Below, piece after piece: positions 44,091 through 57,283 of a stretch of 64,000 nucleotides of DNA. Position 1 is the first letter of the stretch. Each line of letters begins with the position of its first letter. The translations under genes and the position numbers were made by a program. The DNA is taken from positions 18,340,471 through 18,404,470 of the forward strand of contig CM119269.1 of the NCBI GenBank assembly GCA_051294375.1, given 5' to 3'. The stretch comes from Paraspadella gotoi. Taxonomy: Eukaryota; Chaetognatha. The notes under the pieces are model-generated. The model was given only the letters and a program-made list of their open reading frames with translations. It made no database searches and was not told the origin of the DNA.

Positions 44091-44294
44091 AAGTTGATTA
44101 ATAAAAAGAAATTCGTAAAGTTAAATAAAGCAAAAAGCTTCGAGAAAACGTAAAGGTTTAATAAAAAGGGCATTAAATGCGGAAAAGATAAGAAGAGGAC
44201 AATTTATTAAAAATTTAAATGTGAGGAATTAAAAGTGATTATCGAGACGAAGTAGAACATAAAATATGGAAACGGAGGTTGAACGAAAAAAAAG

Positions 44295-47200
44295 AGGAAA
44301 AAAAACAACCAAAATGGAAAAGAAAAATGTGAAAGAAACTTACCGAATGACTAACTGGGAGGGAGGGAGAGGGAAGAGGGAGAGAGAGAGAGAAGAGAGA
44401 GAGAGAAAGAGATGAGAGGTAGAAGAAAGTCGTTAATGAAAGGAAACTTTAAAAATTAGCAAACATTTTTCGTAATCAGAGAGGATAGATGAGAAATGGC
44501 GGAACGGTTGCCGTTTGAGATCATGTTTCTCGGGAGATGATGAAATTTCTGCATTACGAATGCATAGCTCAAAGACGCGTTCGTATACGTGCGTGACGCA
44601 ACGTGACGCACTCTTGAGACGCTCGTGTCACGCGATCTACCGATTTCGAGTCGAAGATGGCGTTGCTGTAATGAAGCGACTATTTCTGAGGCGGAGATGC
44701 GAGAAAAAATCGACAGAAATGGATGGAGAAATGAAAAAAAATTGATAGGATCGTAAAAATAGAAAAAAAAAAGAATATAAAAAAAATGATGACAAAATTG
44801 TATACCTGTTTAAAAAATTATAAACAAATATAGCCTATTAGGAAATAGAAACATAAAGTCTAATAATAAGGCGGGGAAAAGTAACAAGGACAAAACGTAA
44901 GAAACAGTGATTCCAATGTGTTTGCCGCAGATCCGCAGATCCGACATTTGTTTGCTAAAACTTGTTTTCTGCTAAACACAATGAGCGATTATATGCATAA
45001 TTTTTAACGTAAGTGGGACAGACCGACGGACAGACATACCGACAGACAGACAGAACGAGAACTCAGAACGCGAAGTTAGCTAATACAAAGATGACTGTCC
45101 TCTGGCGAGTACTCGAGCGTCGCAATCTAAATAGATTACACCTAGATGGTTTAGCTCTTTTCGCTAAGACTTCGACGTTAGTAAACATGTAAAGAAAATT
45201 GAGAAATGGGATAGAGGGAAGACGAGGAGGAGAGAGAAGAGTAAGAGAGAGAGAGAGAGAGTATGAGAAGAGGAGAAGAGAGAGAGAGTCATAAAGAGGA
45301 GAGAGTGGAAGGCAACGGTAAAAGCAAGAAGAGTACGAAAATGAACACGCATTTTGTGGCGAGAGAGGAATGACGTAGAACGGCGAGGGAAAGGGAAAGA
45401 ATAAATTGATAAAAACGATAAACAAAAGAAAATAAAAAAATGAATAAAAACGAGAATAAAATGGAATAATAAAAGAATATAAAAGAACAAGGGAAAAGGG
45501 AAAAGGAAAAAAAGTCATCAAACAGCGTAAAGATAACAGAATACGAAGAAAAAATATAAAATTAAAAAAAAAAATGGAAAAAAGCGTAGAAAGAGAATCG
45601 ATTAACAATAATATCGTTGGTGTTAATTGGAGTCCGAGGCCTGTATTTTGGATTAATCACGTAAAGTCCCTGAGGTTCTATACGATCGTGAATTGCGTAG
45701 AGGCATTTTATACAGGGCGCGATACCAGCCATGGGGGGAGAGGGGGTGGAGAGAGCCCGGGGGGAGGAGGAGGAGGGGAGGGGCTGGGGTGAGTGGCGCG
45801 GGGGGAGGGACGGACGAGAGCGAGGGGCGGAAACACGAGGAGATTATGACCCGCGAATCAAATCTAACAAAAGAGAATCTTTTGAGAATGTGAACGAAAG
45901 AAAGAAAGAGAGAGAATAAAGGAAAGAGACTATGAAAGATAGAGAATCAATAGTTTAAAAAATTGATCTTGAGTAATTAAATAAATAGGCCTTGATCGAT
46001 ATACGAGTGTTGATATATACTTGAAGAACCCGTCAGGGTAAAAAATGATACCTTGTCTGTCCGAGTCAATCTTGCGCGAGCACTCTTGGGGACGAACGAA
46101 AGAAAAATCGTGACTCGGAATTTTTTCCAAAAGGTCATAAATCGACGAGAAAAAATTTTTGGCTGAAAGAGAAAGCACAAAGCGAGAAAGACAAATAAGC
46201 GGGACCTGCCTCTGCGCGCCGTAAAGGTAGTCGTATCGGGCAGAAAAGCCGAGAGAACAGAGAGAGAGAGAAGAGAGAGAGAGTATGCGAGAGAGAAGTC
46301 AAGGAGAGGAAGAGAGAGAGAGAGAGAGAGAGGGAGAAAGACCAAGACAGCGTGCAACAGGCCATTTGACAAAATGAAAAAAAACCCGACAAGTTCTCGA
46401 CAGGACGAATACAAAACAAAAGCATAAAAACGGAACGCAAACGGAAAATTTGAAACAAATAAAGAAAGACATTAAAAGAAAGCAAGAAAAGGGAAAAAGA
46501 AAAAAAATAAATATAACGGGGAGAAAAAGGAAAGACAAGAGGCAGAAGAGAAGAAAGGAAAAAGGTTAATGGAGGAGTAAGAATCTGGCCGGAAGAAAGA
46601 AGAATAAAATTGAGCACCGAAGAGAGGAAATGTGAAAGAGAAGAGAAGAGAGTGATGAGAAAGAGAGAATGATTTGGAGGAGAAGAGAGATCGGTCGGGA
46701 TGCAGGAGGAGAGTACGTAGACATGGAGATTGAGAAGAGAGTATCTACATTCGAGACTCCAGGAGGACAAAGAAAAAGATACTGACCTCTGAGAAAAGAT
46801 ATTAGAGATTAGGAAGCAGGGGAGTTCGTCAAAATATATACCAGGGATCCACCTAAAATACGTAGATTTCAAATTGAGTCTAAGGAGACCCGTGCCAGAC
46901 GCAGCGATGACCATTTGACCAATTAGACCAATCGGCGATGCGGATTCGTTTTTTGAGTCTTCGTAAATTTGATCAAATGGGACAACGATCGACAGCCAGG
47001 CTTGCGGACTTTGGTGAAAGAACTACAAAAGTGATATTTTTTTTTTTACTCGGATTTCAAGGTTTGAAATGTTGTTATTTTTTTAAGCTTGTAAGAACAA
47101 TTAGAAATTCTATTAGGACGGGCATAGTTTCCGGTTACCCGTAATTCGCGGACGCGACGAGACTGTATTCTTTACCCAGACCGCAGATGAATGAGGGTCA

Positions 47201-50200
47201 AGCCCATCCTGATAAGTATAGGAAGGTCAGAGAGAGAGAGAGAGAGAGAGTAGGAGAGAGAGAGAGAGAGAGGAATGCCGTGAGAGCAGTGAGCCTGACA
47301 GATAGAGCAGAAGAGCAGAAGAGAGAGAAGAGAGAGAGAGAGAGGATATAAAACACTGACGGCGACTGTGCCAGAGAAGAAGCAGTAACAAAACGTTCCG
47401 GGCAAAAAAAATTTAACAAAAGGAAAATGAAGGTAGATCAAATTTGAATCTTTGACACCAGAAAATTTATGCTATAAGAAAGTAAATTCAGTAAACTTGG
47501 CTAGAAAGTTCTTCGACTAGCTGGACACTTTTATTTATTTACGTACAGTTTTCACAAAAGAAAAAAATATAGTTTGAGGCGTTCCCAAAAAAATCTTATG
47601 AGCAAATAAATTTGAAGTTTAAGTTGAATAGCGGAAATAATTTGTAACAAAACAATTGTTTGAAGTTTTTTCTTCCCTAAAAATGATTTTCAGATTACGA
47701 CTTTTAAAAATTAAAAATAAAGAAATCGGATTCTCTCCGACACGCGTTATTCGAGAGCGCGCAAAAAAAATGTTTTTTAAAACGCAAGTTAAAGAGGGCG
47801 ATAGAAGGTTGTTTATGATAACGTTTATTATTATTTAAAGGGTTATGCAAAGTACAGTTGTAAGCTGTTGTTTTATTGTTTGGCTGATCGTCGGGCGGTT
47901 TTTGGTCGTGATTAGAGATTTTCTCAGACTACTGAACGAAGAATCGTAATTGTATGACAAAGTGTTATTAAACATTGTAGCGAGTACGTCAAAATAGATG
48001 ATGGCATGAGTTGTGTAAAAATCACAAGGAGCACAGTGAGGTGTGAGTAAGGCGAAACTAGGCGGTGACTGTTGACGCGTTCAAGATTCTCGAAGGAGGA
48101 GAGAGATGCGGCAGAGATGGACTCTGGTTGGGAAGAGGAGGAGGAGAGGAGGAGGGAGGAGGAGGAGGGAGGAAAAGGAAAAAACATAATTAACAAGAAC
48201 GGAGGAAAAAGGCGAAGAAGAGATGAACGGAAGGAAGAGACGACAATAAAGAACATAGAGATGAATGAATGAACGGAGAAGATGAAATGAAGAACATTCG
48301 ATGAATTGATGAGTCGGAAAGAGAAGTTTGAAAGGATACAAGGAAAAGAGGAAAGTGATAGAATTCGTTGATAGGGAAGAATTAATGAAAAGATGACGTG
48401 AAGGTAGAAAAATGGAGGAAAGGAATCTTAAAGTTGAACCGAGTAATATAATGAATATATTACTTGTAAATTTAAATGTAGGAAAAGGGTAGTTTGTTAG
48501 GGGCTGAGAGAACTGGAGAATATAAAATAAAATAGACGTCCATTCTCAAGTCGAACGACTAAAGGATTAAAGGTGAACAAAAAGACATTAAGATTTAGAA
48601 CGGTGAGAAAAGGAAAAGGAGAGAGTGAGTCAAAAATGGGAAGGAAAGCATGCAGGAGAAAGACGATACAGAAGAAAAAGATAAAAAAAGAGAACAAGGA
48701 AAGAGGAGAATAAGAGAAATAAAAGAAGAAGAATAAGGAGAAACGTTTGACGCAATAATGAAAAATGAAAGATGAAAAAAAACAGGAAGAAAATGAAGAG
48801 CAGATGAAGAAAAAGAAGAAGAAGAAATAGAAGAAAAATATGAATGCGACGAAGAGCGAAGAACCGCGAGAAAATGGAGCAGAAGAAGGAAAAAATGCCT
48901 TGAACCGAGAAAAAAAACGCGGAAGGAGTGAAAGAGGAAAAAAGAAAGGATGAGGGAAGCAGGGAGAAGGAAGAGGAGGAGGAGGAGAAGAAAGGAGGAA
49001 GAGGAGGAGAAAGGTAGGCGTAACGCAAAAGACGGCACGGTACCGATGCGGCGTGAAACGACGTGACAAAGTGTCCGAAAAGAGAACGGAGAAGAGGGAG
49101 AGAGAGATAAGATAGACATCGCGAGACCAGAGGAGAAGAGCCGAGTATTGACAATTAAATTAAGGAAATCGTTCCAGCGGCGAAGCCTTTGAAGAAGACT
49201 GAAAAGATTCTTCCTTTGTTGATCGCTCGGTTTTGAAGCATCGATGGAGGGCGCGCAGTTGGTTGCGCATTAGGACGGCATGAGCGAGCATCAGGTGGGC
49301 GCTGAGATAGCGATGGGGGAGTAGGGTGAAGAAAGTTTATGTATGAAGGATGTTTGACTTGGATTGAGCGATTTTGGTAGAGACAAAATTCGATACTGTT
49401 GAAAATCGTCGGACGTAACTGATCGTTTTTATCAATAGCCGGAAACGGTTTAAAGTTTAAATCGTTGATGTAAACTTGTAATATCTAACTAAATTGGTGT
49501 ACTATTTCTTGGTCGATTACGGGCAGAAACATTCGTTATTGAGTCGCATTGGAAGAACCACCTGAATCCTGATACTGTACGGAACAAGCTCGGCGCTCAG
49601 ATGCGGACGCGGACTCCTGCGATTCGACTTTCAGCTCATTACCGAAAAAACAAAGAGCGTCGTCGTCATTGTACGTCGTCGCTCCATTGTCGTCGTCGTC
49701 ATTGATCGTCGTCCGTCATTGTCGTCAGTCCGTTCATTGCGTCGTCGGCGGCGGAAAGCGGAAGCGGCGTCGGCACAGCGGCGTCGACGGCTTTGGCAGT
49801 AAAAAGCGTTGCCATGGATACTTCACCGTTAATGTTTTTTTTTGCATATTTCAACAATATCTTCATTAAGTCATGATTAACAAGATCAAATTCATACATT
49901 TTTGAGAGCATAGAGAATCGCTTGGCGACGACACGACGGCGGCACACATCGGTGGCGCGTTGAAAGATGTCGGGTGGATTGGCAAAGACCTATGGAATGC
50001 AAAAAAGGTGGCATCGATGATGGGCAAAACTAAATGGATTGTGCGGCGACGAAAATGGCAAAAAAGTTAGCGCGACCATGGTGATGGCAAAAAAAAAAAG
50101 GTGAGCGCGACTGCATGGCACGGCTCAGTCATTGGCGTCCACAACTTATCAGATTATTGCAGGATATTGAAAAGAATTAAAAGGAAAGTCGGAGATTTTA

Positions 50201-50585
50201 TTCGTGCGAGAATCGTGATTCGCCCGTCGGGTTGTGTGGCGGAGGGGGGAGGCAAAAGGGGGGGAACTTCGAGTTAGGTGTTTATGGTGCGAAGGTCAAC
50301 GACGGTTTTTATGGGCAACGAACTTTTGGGCCGCAGAGGGAACGAATCGCAGATGTCGAGATTTCCGCAAACAAATGATAATATTTAGAGAATTTGAATT
50401 ATTTTTCTTTTAAAGGATTTTTTCTTCGGTGTTTTCTTCAAGTCGATGTGTGTGGGAGTTTAGCGATAAATTGTTCAACATATTTTAGTGGATTTTTTTT
50501 ATTGAGGACGGGGTTTTATGCTTATTAAGGGGAGGAGCGAAAAGAGTTGGGAGAGAGAGAGAGAAGAGAGAAGAGAGAGAGAGGT

Positions 50586-50618
<33 letters not shown>

Positions 50619-51353
50619 GCCTCATAGATAAAAAACTGTTAGGTAAATTGCGACCATTAAAACCGCAATTTCGTTATTTTCATTATAAATCTAATTCCCA
50701 CCTTTAATCAACGGAGGATTCACACTACCAAACGTAAATGGCATTTTCTCTCGTTTCAACAATTCGATAATCCTGTTCCTTCAAAGCGGAACGAGAATGA
50801 CTCCGGGCAGGACGAAGTCATCGAGATTCATAGATTGATGAGCGTCATAAAAAATGAAATAAAAAAAATTATCCCGGAACTTTGAATCCTGACGCGCATA
50901 AATACCAAGATCGAAGGAGATTCTCTATTCCCCACATCTGTGGTTCTTTATTCTCCTTTTTCTCCCGCTTTTCTTTTTTTCGCTTTTTCTGAGTATCTGT
51001 TTATAATTTCCTCTATTCCCCACATCTGTGGTCTTTCTTCGCTCTTCTTCCTCTTTTCTCTTTTCTTTATTCCCCACATCTGTGGTTCTTTCTTCTCTTT
51101 TTCCCCTTTTCTCCTTTATTTGTTGCACCTTTCCCCTTTCCGTAAACTAAGGCTTCTAAAAGATTCCCTGCACACAACCAAACACCTCCGCCTTCTACCC
51201 ACCATTGGTCGACGTCAACGAGAGAAATAATGAAGACGCGACAACACTAACATTAACAACGAAAATTAGTTCTGTCCAGAGTCAGCGTGATTATCTGATG
51301 CGAGATGGAAATCGGGGATGGGAGATGAGAGAGAAAGAGAGAGAGAGAGAAGA

Positions 51354-51400
<47 letters not shown>

Positions 51401-52281
51401 TTAGAGGAGAGAGAAAAGGAGATTAAGGGCTAGGAATTAGAAGAGGATACTGATATAGATTACTGGAAGGGCAGATTTGTGGGTACAGAAGAAAGGGATC
51501 CCGGATTGAGGTGAAGTCCTAAGAGAAAAAAAAGAGAAAAGAAAGAACTTTTGAACTTTTAACAATTAACCTGAGAAGTAGAAGGGGTTTTTTTTTTTTT
51601 GGTTTATTAGGGGTGGTTTAGGGAGGGCGGGTGGGTTTTTTGTTTTTTGTTTTGGTTTTTTTTTGGGGTTTTGGGGGGTGGGTTTTAAAATAGCAGCCGC
51701 ACATTGATGCATGTGTAGAAAGACGGAGAGAGAGAGAGAGAGAGAAGGGAGAGGAGAAGAGAGAGAGAGAGAGAGAGAGGAAGAGAGAGAGAGAGAGGAG
51801 ACGGATATGGAAGTTGAATCTGGCGGAAAAATGAAAAATGGGCAACATTTTCTGTGGGAAAAGGCGGAAAAGTGGGGAGGGATTCGAGAGGGAGGCGAGA
51901 GGGGGTCCGAGGGAAAAGCGATTCTCGAGGGGCGCTTTCCGAGGGAGGCGGCGCCCAACCGGCGCCGGCCCGGAGTCGGCGTCGAGCAGATTCCACTGAC
52001 GGTCGGAACGGGACGGGCGCGCTCCATGGTCTTTTCTTACGCGCCCGCCGAGCCGGAAGTAAACAACGGCGAAACGTTTTGGCCGCCGGCCATTTTTCAT
52101 CGACGCCGCGAGCTGAACGCTTCCGCCCTACAACGCTCTAATCGCTCTCCATCTCCCTTCGTTCTCAAGCCTCGCTCTGGGCCCTCGACCTTATACTTCT
52201 TCCTCTCTCCTCTCCGCCCCTTCCCCGCCAGCCCCCATCGATTCCCACCCCTTCCGCTCCATCTGCCAAATTTCGCCCCAG
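44295..52281 (+). repeat. Macro-repeat U, copy d (plus, longest)
   Basis: 44,295-47,640 holds a 5' part shared only with 60,150-63,058 (inverted) and 63,065-64,000 (direct). 47,640-52,281 matches copies a, c, h and i. Landmarks are a GA cluster (44,370-44,415), a GACA array (45,020-45,056), a G-rich patch (45,730-45,830), GA arrays (46,260-46,330 and 47,230-47,345), the CCACATCTGTGG array (50,932-51,085) and a G/T-rich insert (51,566-51,688). No gene recognised. Confidence 0.85.
51566..51688 (+). repeat. G/T-rich insert with a G-quadruplex motif
   Basis: A G/T-only stretch of about 120 bases containing GGGAGGGCGGGTGGG (51,621-51,635), four G-tracts with one-base loops, an ideal parallel quadruplex motif, followed by TTTTGGGG-like runs. 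It is present at the same place in the U copies at 52,890-53,012 and 55,957-56,079 but absent from copy a (near 23,020-23,035), so it is an insertion or deletion between copies. Confidence 0.75.
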
Positions 52282-52306
52282 NNNNNNNNNNNNNNNNNNN
52301 NNNNNN
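52282..52306. other. Scaffold gap (25 N)
   Basis: Joins a plus-oriented U piece to an inverted piece of the same region. Confidence 0.95.
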
Positions 52307-52716
52307 GGTCGAGTGGCCAGAGCGAGGCTGAGAACGAAGGGAAGATGGAGAGCGATAGAGGGCGTTGTAGGGCGGAAGCGTTCAGCTCCCGGCGTCGATG
52401 AAAAATGGCGGCGGCCAAAAACGTTTCGCCGTTTGTTTACTCGCGGCGTCGGCGGGCGCTGGTCAGCCATGGAGCGGCGCCGTCCGTTCCGACGTCAGTG
52501 GAATCTGCTCGACGCCGCTCCGGGCCGGCGCCGGTTTGGGCGCCGCCTCCCTCGGAAAGCGCCCCCTCGGAATCGCTTTTCCCTCGACCCCCTCTCGCTC
52601 CCTCTCGATCCCTCCCCACTTTTCCGCCTTTTCCCAAGAAAATGTTGCACCATTTTTCATTTTCCGCCAGATTCAACTTCCATATCCGTCTCTCTCTCTC
52701 TCTCTCTCTCTCTCTC
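52307..52716 (-). repeat. Macro-repeat U, copy e (inverted fragment)
   Basis: Reverse complement of about 51,795-52,195 (CpG-rich core). It ends in a TC run that meets a GA run at 52,716 around CTCGAG, giving a perfect fold-back point. Confidence 0.85.
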
Positions 52717-53082
52717 GAGAGAGAGAGATTAGAGGAGAGAGAAAAGGAGATCTAAGTGCTGGATTAGAAAGAGGATACTGATTAGATTACTGAAGGGCAC
52801 GATTTTGGGTACAGAGGAAAGGGATCCGGATTGAGGTGAGTCCTAAGAGAGAAAAAAAGAGAAAAGAAAGAACTTTTGAACTTTTAACAATTAACCTGAG
52901 AAGTAGAAGGGGTTTTTTTTTTTTTGGTTTATTAGGGGTGGTTTAGGGAGGGCGGGTGGGTTTTTTGTTTTTTGTTTTGGTTTTTTTTTGGGGTTTTGGG
53001 GGGTGGGTTTTAAATAGCAGCCGCACTTGCATGCATGTGTAGAAAGACGGAGAGAGAGAGAGAGAGAGAAGGAGAAGAGGAG

Positions 53083-53121
<39 letters not shown>

Positions 53122-54237
53122 CGAGAGAGAGGACGGATATGGAAGTTGAATCTGGGCGGAAAAATGAAAATGGGGCAACATTTTCTGTGGAAAGGCGAGA
53201 AAAGTGGGGAGGGATTCGAGAGGGAGCGAGAGGGGTCCGAGGGAAAAGCGAATTCTCGAGGGGCGCTTTCCGAGGGAGGCGACGCCAACCGGCGCCGACC
53301 CGGAGTCGGCGTCGAGCAGATTCCACTGACGGTCGGAACGGACGGGCGCCGCTCCATGGTTCTTGACCGCGCCCGCCGAGGACCGCGAAGTAAACAACGG
53401 CGAAACGTTTTTGGCCGCCGCCATTTTTCATCGACAGCTTGCGCGAGGCTGAACGCTTCCGCCCTACAACGCCTCTATCGCTCTCCATCTTCCCTTCGTT
53501 CTCAGCCTCGCTCTGGCCACTCGACCCTTATACTTTCTTCCTCTCTCCTCTCCGCCCCTTCGCCCGCCAGCCCCCCAATCGATTCCCCCTTCCCTCCAAC
53601 TGCCAAATTTCCCCCAGGAATCCAAGTTTTTCTCTGTCGAGTGATTTCCGGCCAAAATTCCTTTTACCTGATATAAACAGATTCACCGAACGGACGTCGT
53701 TTTCCGCGACAAATAACCCGCGCAATGTTCTCGGCCGCCGGAGGTTTGCGAAACGGCCGGGGGTGGTGCCGGTCGCCGGACGGCCGGAAAATATTCCGGT
53801 AAGGGTGAGGTGGGAATTGTGCATCAGCGAGAAGAGTTGTCGGAACGTGAAAGAAAGAAATTTCCTAGCCGTTGCTGAGGAGATTTAACAACAAATCAAT
53901 CATACAATCATCAATTCCATTAAACAAGTCTAATTCAAACAATCCAATCATCAAATCAATTAATCAATCAATCACAATCAATCAGATCAATCAATCAGTC
54001 TCTCAAACAATACAATCAATACAATCATTCAATATCAATCAAAATCAATCATTTCTTTTATGCCTTAAATTTTTCCTCCTCCTCCTGGTCGGCTCAACTC
54101 ACTTTCTCTCGGTTCGCTCTTTCTCTCTTTCATTCTTCCTTCCTTCCTACGCTCTTGCTTCCTTCTTTCCTTTCTTCCTTTCCTTTCGCTTTCTTCTCGT
54201 TCCTCTCTCTTCCTTCCTCGCCTCTCTTACCCTTCTG
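52717..54237 (+). repeat. Macro-repeat U, copy f (plus, 3' part)
   Basis: Direct match to 55,785-57,258 and 22,800-24,250. It carries the G/T-rich insert with the quadruplex motif at 52,946-52,960 and a CAAT array at 53,890-54,050. Confidence 0.85.
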
Positions 54238-54262
54238 NNNNNNNNNNNNNNNNNNNNNNNNN
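54238..54262. other. Scaffold gap (25 N)
   Basis: The 17 bases before this gap equal those before the gap at 57,259, so both copies were cut at the same point. Confidence 0.95.
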
Positions 54263-54297
<35 letters not shown>

Positions 54298-54920
54298 TCC
54301 CCCATCCGATTTCCCATCTCGATCAGATAATCACGTGACTCTGGACAGAACTAATTTTCGTTGTTATAGTTGTTGTTGTTGTCATCGTCATTCATATTTC
54401 TCTCGCTGACGTCGACCAATGGCGGGTAGAGGGCGGAGGGGTTTGGTTGTGTGCAGGGGGATCTTTTGAAGCCTTTGAGGTTTTACGGGAAAGGGGAGAA
54501 GGTGAGACAAATAAAGAGAAAAGGGGAAAAAGAGGAAGAAAGAACCACAGATGTGGGGAATAAAGAAAAAGAGAAAAGAGGGAAGAAGAGGAAGAAAAAA
54601 CCACAGATGTGGGGTATAGAGAATCTGGTATTTATGCGGCGTCAGGATTCAAAGTCTCCGGGGATAATATTTTTTTATTTTCATTTTTTATGACGTCATC
54701 ATCTATTGAATCTCGATGACTCTCGTCCTGCCCGAGTCTCCGTTTCGCTTTGAAGGAACAGGATATCGAATGTTGAAACGAGAGAAATACCATTACGTTT
54801 TTGTTAGTGGTGAATCTCGTGATTAAAGTTTGAATTAGATTTATAAATGAAATAACGAAAGGGGTTTTTAATGGTCGGCAATTTACCTAAAGTTTTTTAT
54901 CTATGAGGCTTTCTCTCTCA
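54263..54920 (-). repeat. Macro-repeat U, copy g (inverted fragment)
   Basis: Reverse complement of about 50,625-51,350 and 22,020-22,790, including inverted CCACATCTGTGG elements near 54,545 and 54,600. Confidence 0.85.
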
Positions 54921-54921
54921 T

Positions 54922-55733
54922 TGAGGACGGGGTTTTATGCTTATTAAGGGGAGGAGCGAAAAGAGTTGGGAGAGAGAGAGAGAAGAGAGAAGAGAGAGAG
55001 AGGTAGGAGAGAGGAGAGAGAGAGAAGAGAGAGAGAAAGCCTCATAGATAAAAAACTTTAGGTAAATTGCGACCATTAAAACCGCTTTCGTTATTTCATT
55101 ATAAATCTAATTCAACTTTAATCACGAGGATTCACACTACCAAAACGTAATGGATTTTCTCTCGTTTCAACATTCGATAATCCTGTTCCTTCAAGCGGAA
55201 CGGAGACTCCGGGCAGGACGAAGTCATCGAGATTCATAGATGATGAGCGTCATAAAAAATGAAATAAAAAAATATTATCCCGGAACTTTGAATCCTGACG
55301 CCGCATAAATACCAAGATCGAAGGAGATTCTCTATTCCCACATCTGTGGTTCTTTATTCTCCTTTTTCTCCCCTTTTCTTTTTTTCGCTTTTTCTAGTAT
55401 CTGTTTATAATTTCCTCTTTCCCCACATCTGTGGTCTTTCTTCGCTCTTCTTCCTCTTTTCTCTTTTCTTTATTCCCCACATCTGTGGTTCTTTCTTCTC
55501 TTTTTCCCCTTTTCTCCTTTATTTGTCTCACCTTTCTCCCTTTCCGTAAACTCAAGGCTTCAAAAGATCCCTGCACACAACCAACCCCTCCGCCTCTACC
55601 ACCATTGGTCGACGTCAACGAGAGAAATATGAATGACGCGACAACAACAACAATATAACAACGAAAATTAGTTCTGTCCAGAGTCAGCGTGATTATCTGA
55701 TGCGAGATGGAAATCGGATGGGGAGAGAGAGAA

Positions 55734-55798
<65 letters not shown>

Positions 55799-57258
55799 GA
55801 GAGAAAAAGGAGATTAAGTGCTGGATTAGAAGAGGGATACTGATATACTGATTACTGAAGGGCAGATTTTGGGTACAGAAGGAAAGGGATCCGGATTGAG
55901 GTGAAGTCCTAAGAGAGAAAAAAAGAGAAAAGAAAGAACTTTTGAACTTTTAACAATTAACCTGAGAAGTAGAAGGGGTTTTTTTTTTTTTGGTTTATTA
56001 GGGGTGGTTTAGGGAGGGCGGGTGGGTTTTTTGTTTTTTGTTTTGGTTTTTTTTTGGGGTTTTGGGGGGTGGGTTTTAAAATAGCAGCCGCACATTGATG
56101 CATGTGTAGAAAGACGGAGAGAGAGAGAGAGAGAGAAGGGAGAGGAGAAGAGAGAGAGAGAGAGAGAGAGGAAGAGAGAGAGAGAGAGGAGACGGATATG
56201 GAAGTTGAATCTGGCGGAAAAATGAAAAATGGGCAACATTTTCTGTGGGAAAAGGCGGAAAAGTGGGGAGGGATTCGAGAGGGAGGCGAGAGGGGGTCCG
56301 AGGGAAAAGCGATTCTCGAGGGGCGCTTTCCGAGGGAGGCGGCGCCCAACCGGCGCCGGCCCGGAGTCGGCGTCGAGCAGATTCCACTGACGGTCGGAAC
56401 GGGACGGGCGCGCTCCATGGTCTTTTCTTACGCGCCCGCCGAGCCGGAAGTAAACAACGGCGAAACGTTTTGGCCGCCGGCCATTTTTCATCGACGCCGC
56501 GAGCTGAACGCTTCCGCCCTACAACGCTCTAATCGCTCTCCATCTCCCTTCGTTCTCAAGCCTCGCTCTGGGCCCTCGACCTTATACTTCTTCCTCTCTC
56601 CTCTCCGCCCCTTCCCCGCCAGCCCCCATCGATTCCCACCCCTTCCGCTCCATCTGCCAAATTTCGCCCCAGGAATCCAAGTTTTTCTCTGGTCGAGTGA
56701 TTTCCCAAATCCTTTTACCTGATATAAACAGATTCACCGAACGGACTCGTTTTCCGCGACAAATACCCGCGCAATTTCTCGGCCGCCGGAGGGTTGTGCG
56801 AACGGCCGGGGGTGGTCGCCGGACGCCGGACGGCCGGAATATTCCGGTAAGAGGTGAGGTGGGGAATTGTGCGATCACGAGATAGGTTGTCGGAACGTGA
56901 AGAGAAAGAATTTCCTAGCCGTTGCTGAGAGATTTAAAACAATCAATCATACAATCATCATCCATTAAACAATCTAATTCAAACAATCCAATCAATCAAA
57001 GTCAAATTAATCAATCAATCACAATCAATCAGTCAATCAATCAGATCAATCAATCAATCATCAAATCAATCAATCAACATTTCTTTATGCCTTAAAATTT
57101 TTCTTCCCTCTCCTGGTCCTCAATCCTTTCTCTCGGTTCGCTCTTTCTCTCTTTCATTTCTTCCTTCCTTCCTTAGCTCTTGCTTCCTTCTTTCCTTTCT
57201 TCCTTTCCTTCCTTTCTCGCTCGCCTCTCTTTCCTTCCTCGCCTCTCTTACCCTTCTG
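54922..57258 (+). repeat. Macro-repeat U, copy h (plus)
   Basis: Near-identical to 50,501-52,281 at an offset of 4,391-4,421 bases. 55,931-56,672 looks base-for-base identical to 51,540-52,281. It then continues through the CAAT array (56,940-57,083) to the gap. Confidence 0.85.
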
Positions 57259-57283
57259 NNNNNNNNNNNNNNNNNNNNNNNNN
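57259..57283. other. Scaffold gap (25 N)
   Basis: Joins plus-oriented copy h to inverted copy i. Confidence 0.95.

Noticed and set aside
44570-44640. Palindromic ATGCATTCGTAATGCA-like words and CGTCACG repeats as an origin or integration site
   Set aside because: Short dyads inside macro-repeat U with no supporting structure such as direct target duplications or a linked enzyme gene.
45731-45919. G/E/R-rich ORFs in the G-rich patch of U copy d
   Set aside because: Low-complexity GGAGG-type sequence; the corresponding place in copy i (about 61.7 kb) does not keep it.
51640-51688. TTTTGGGG-like runs as a telomere or ciliate-type repeat
   Set aside because: Only two or three irregular copies inside a G/T-rich insert, internal to a repeat and not a regular array.
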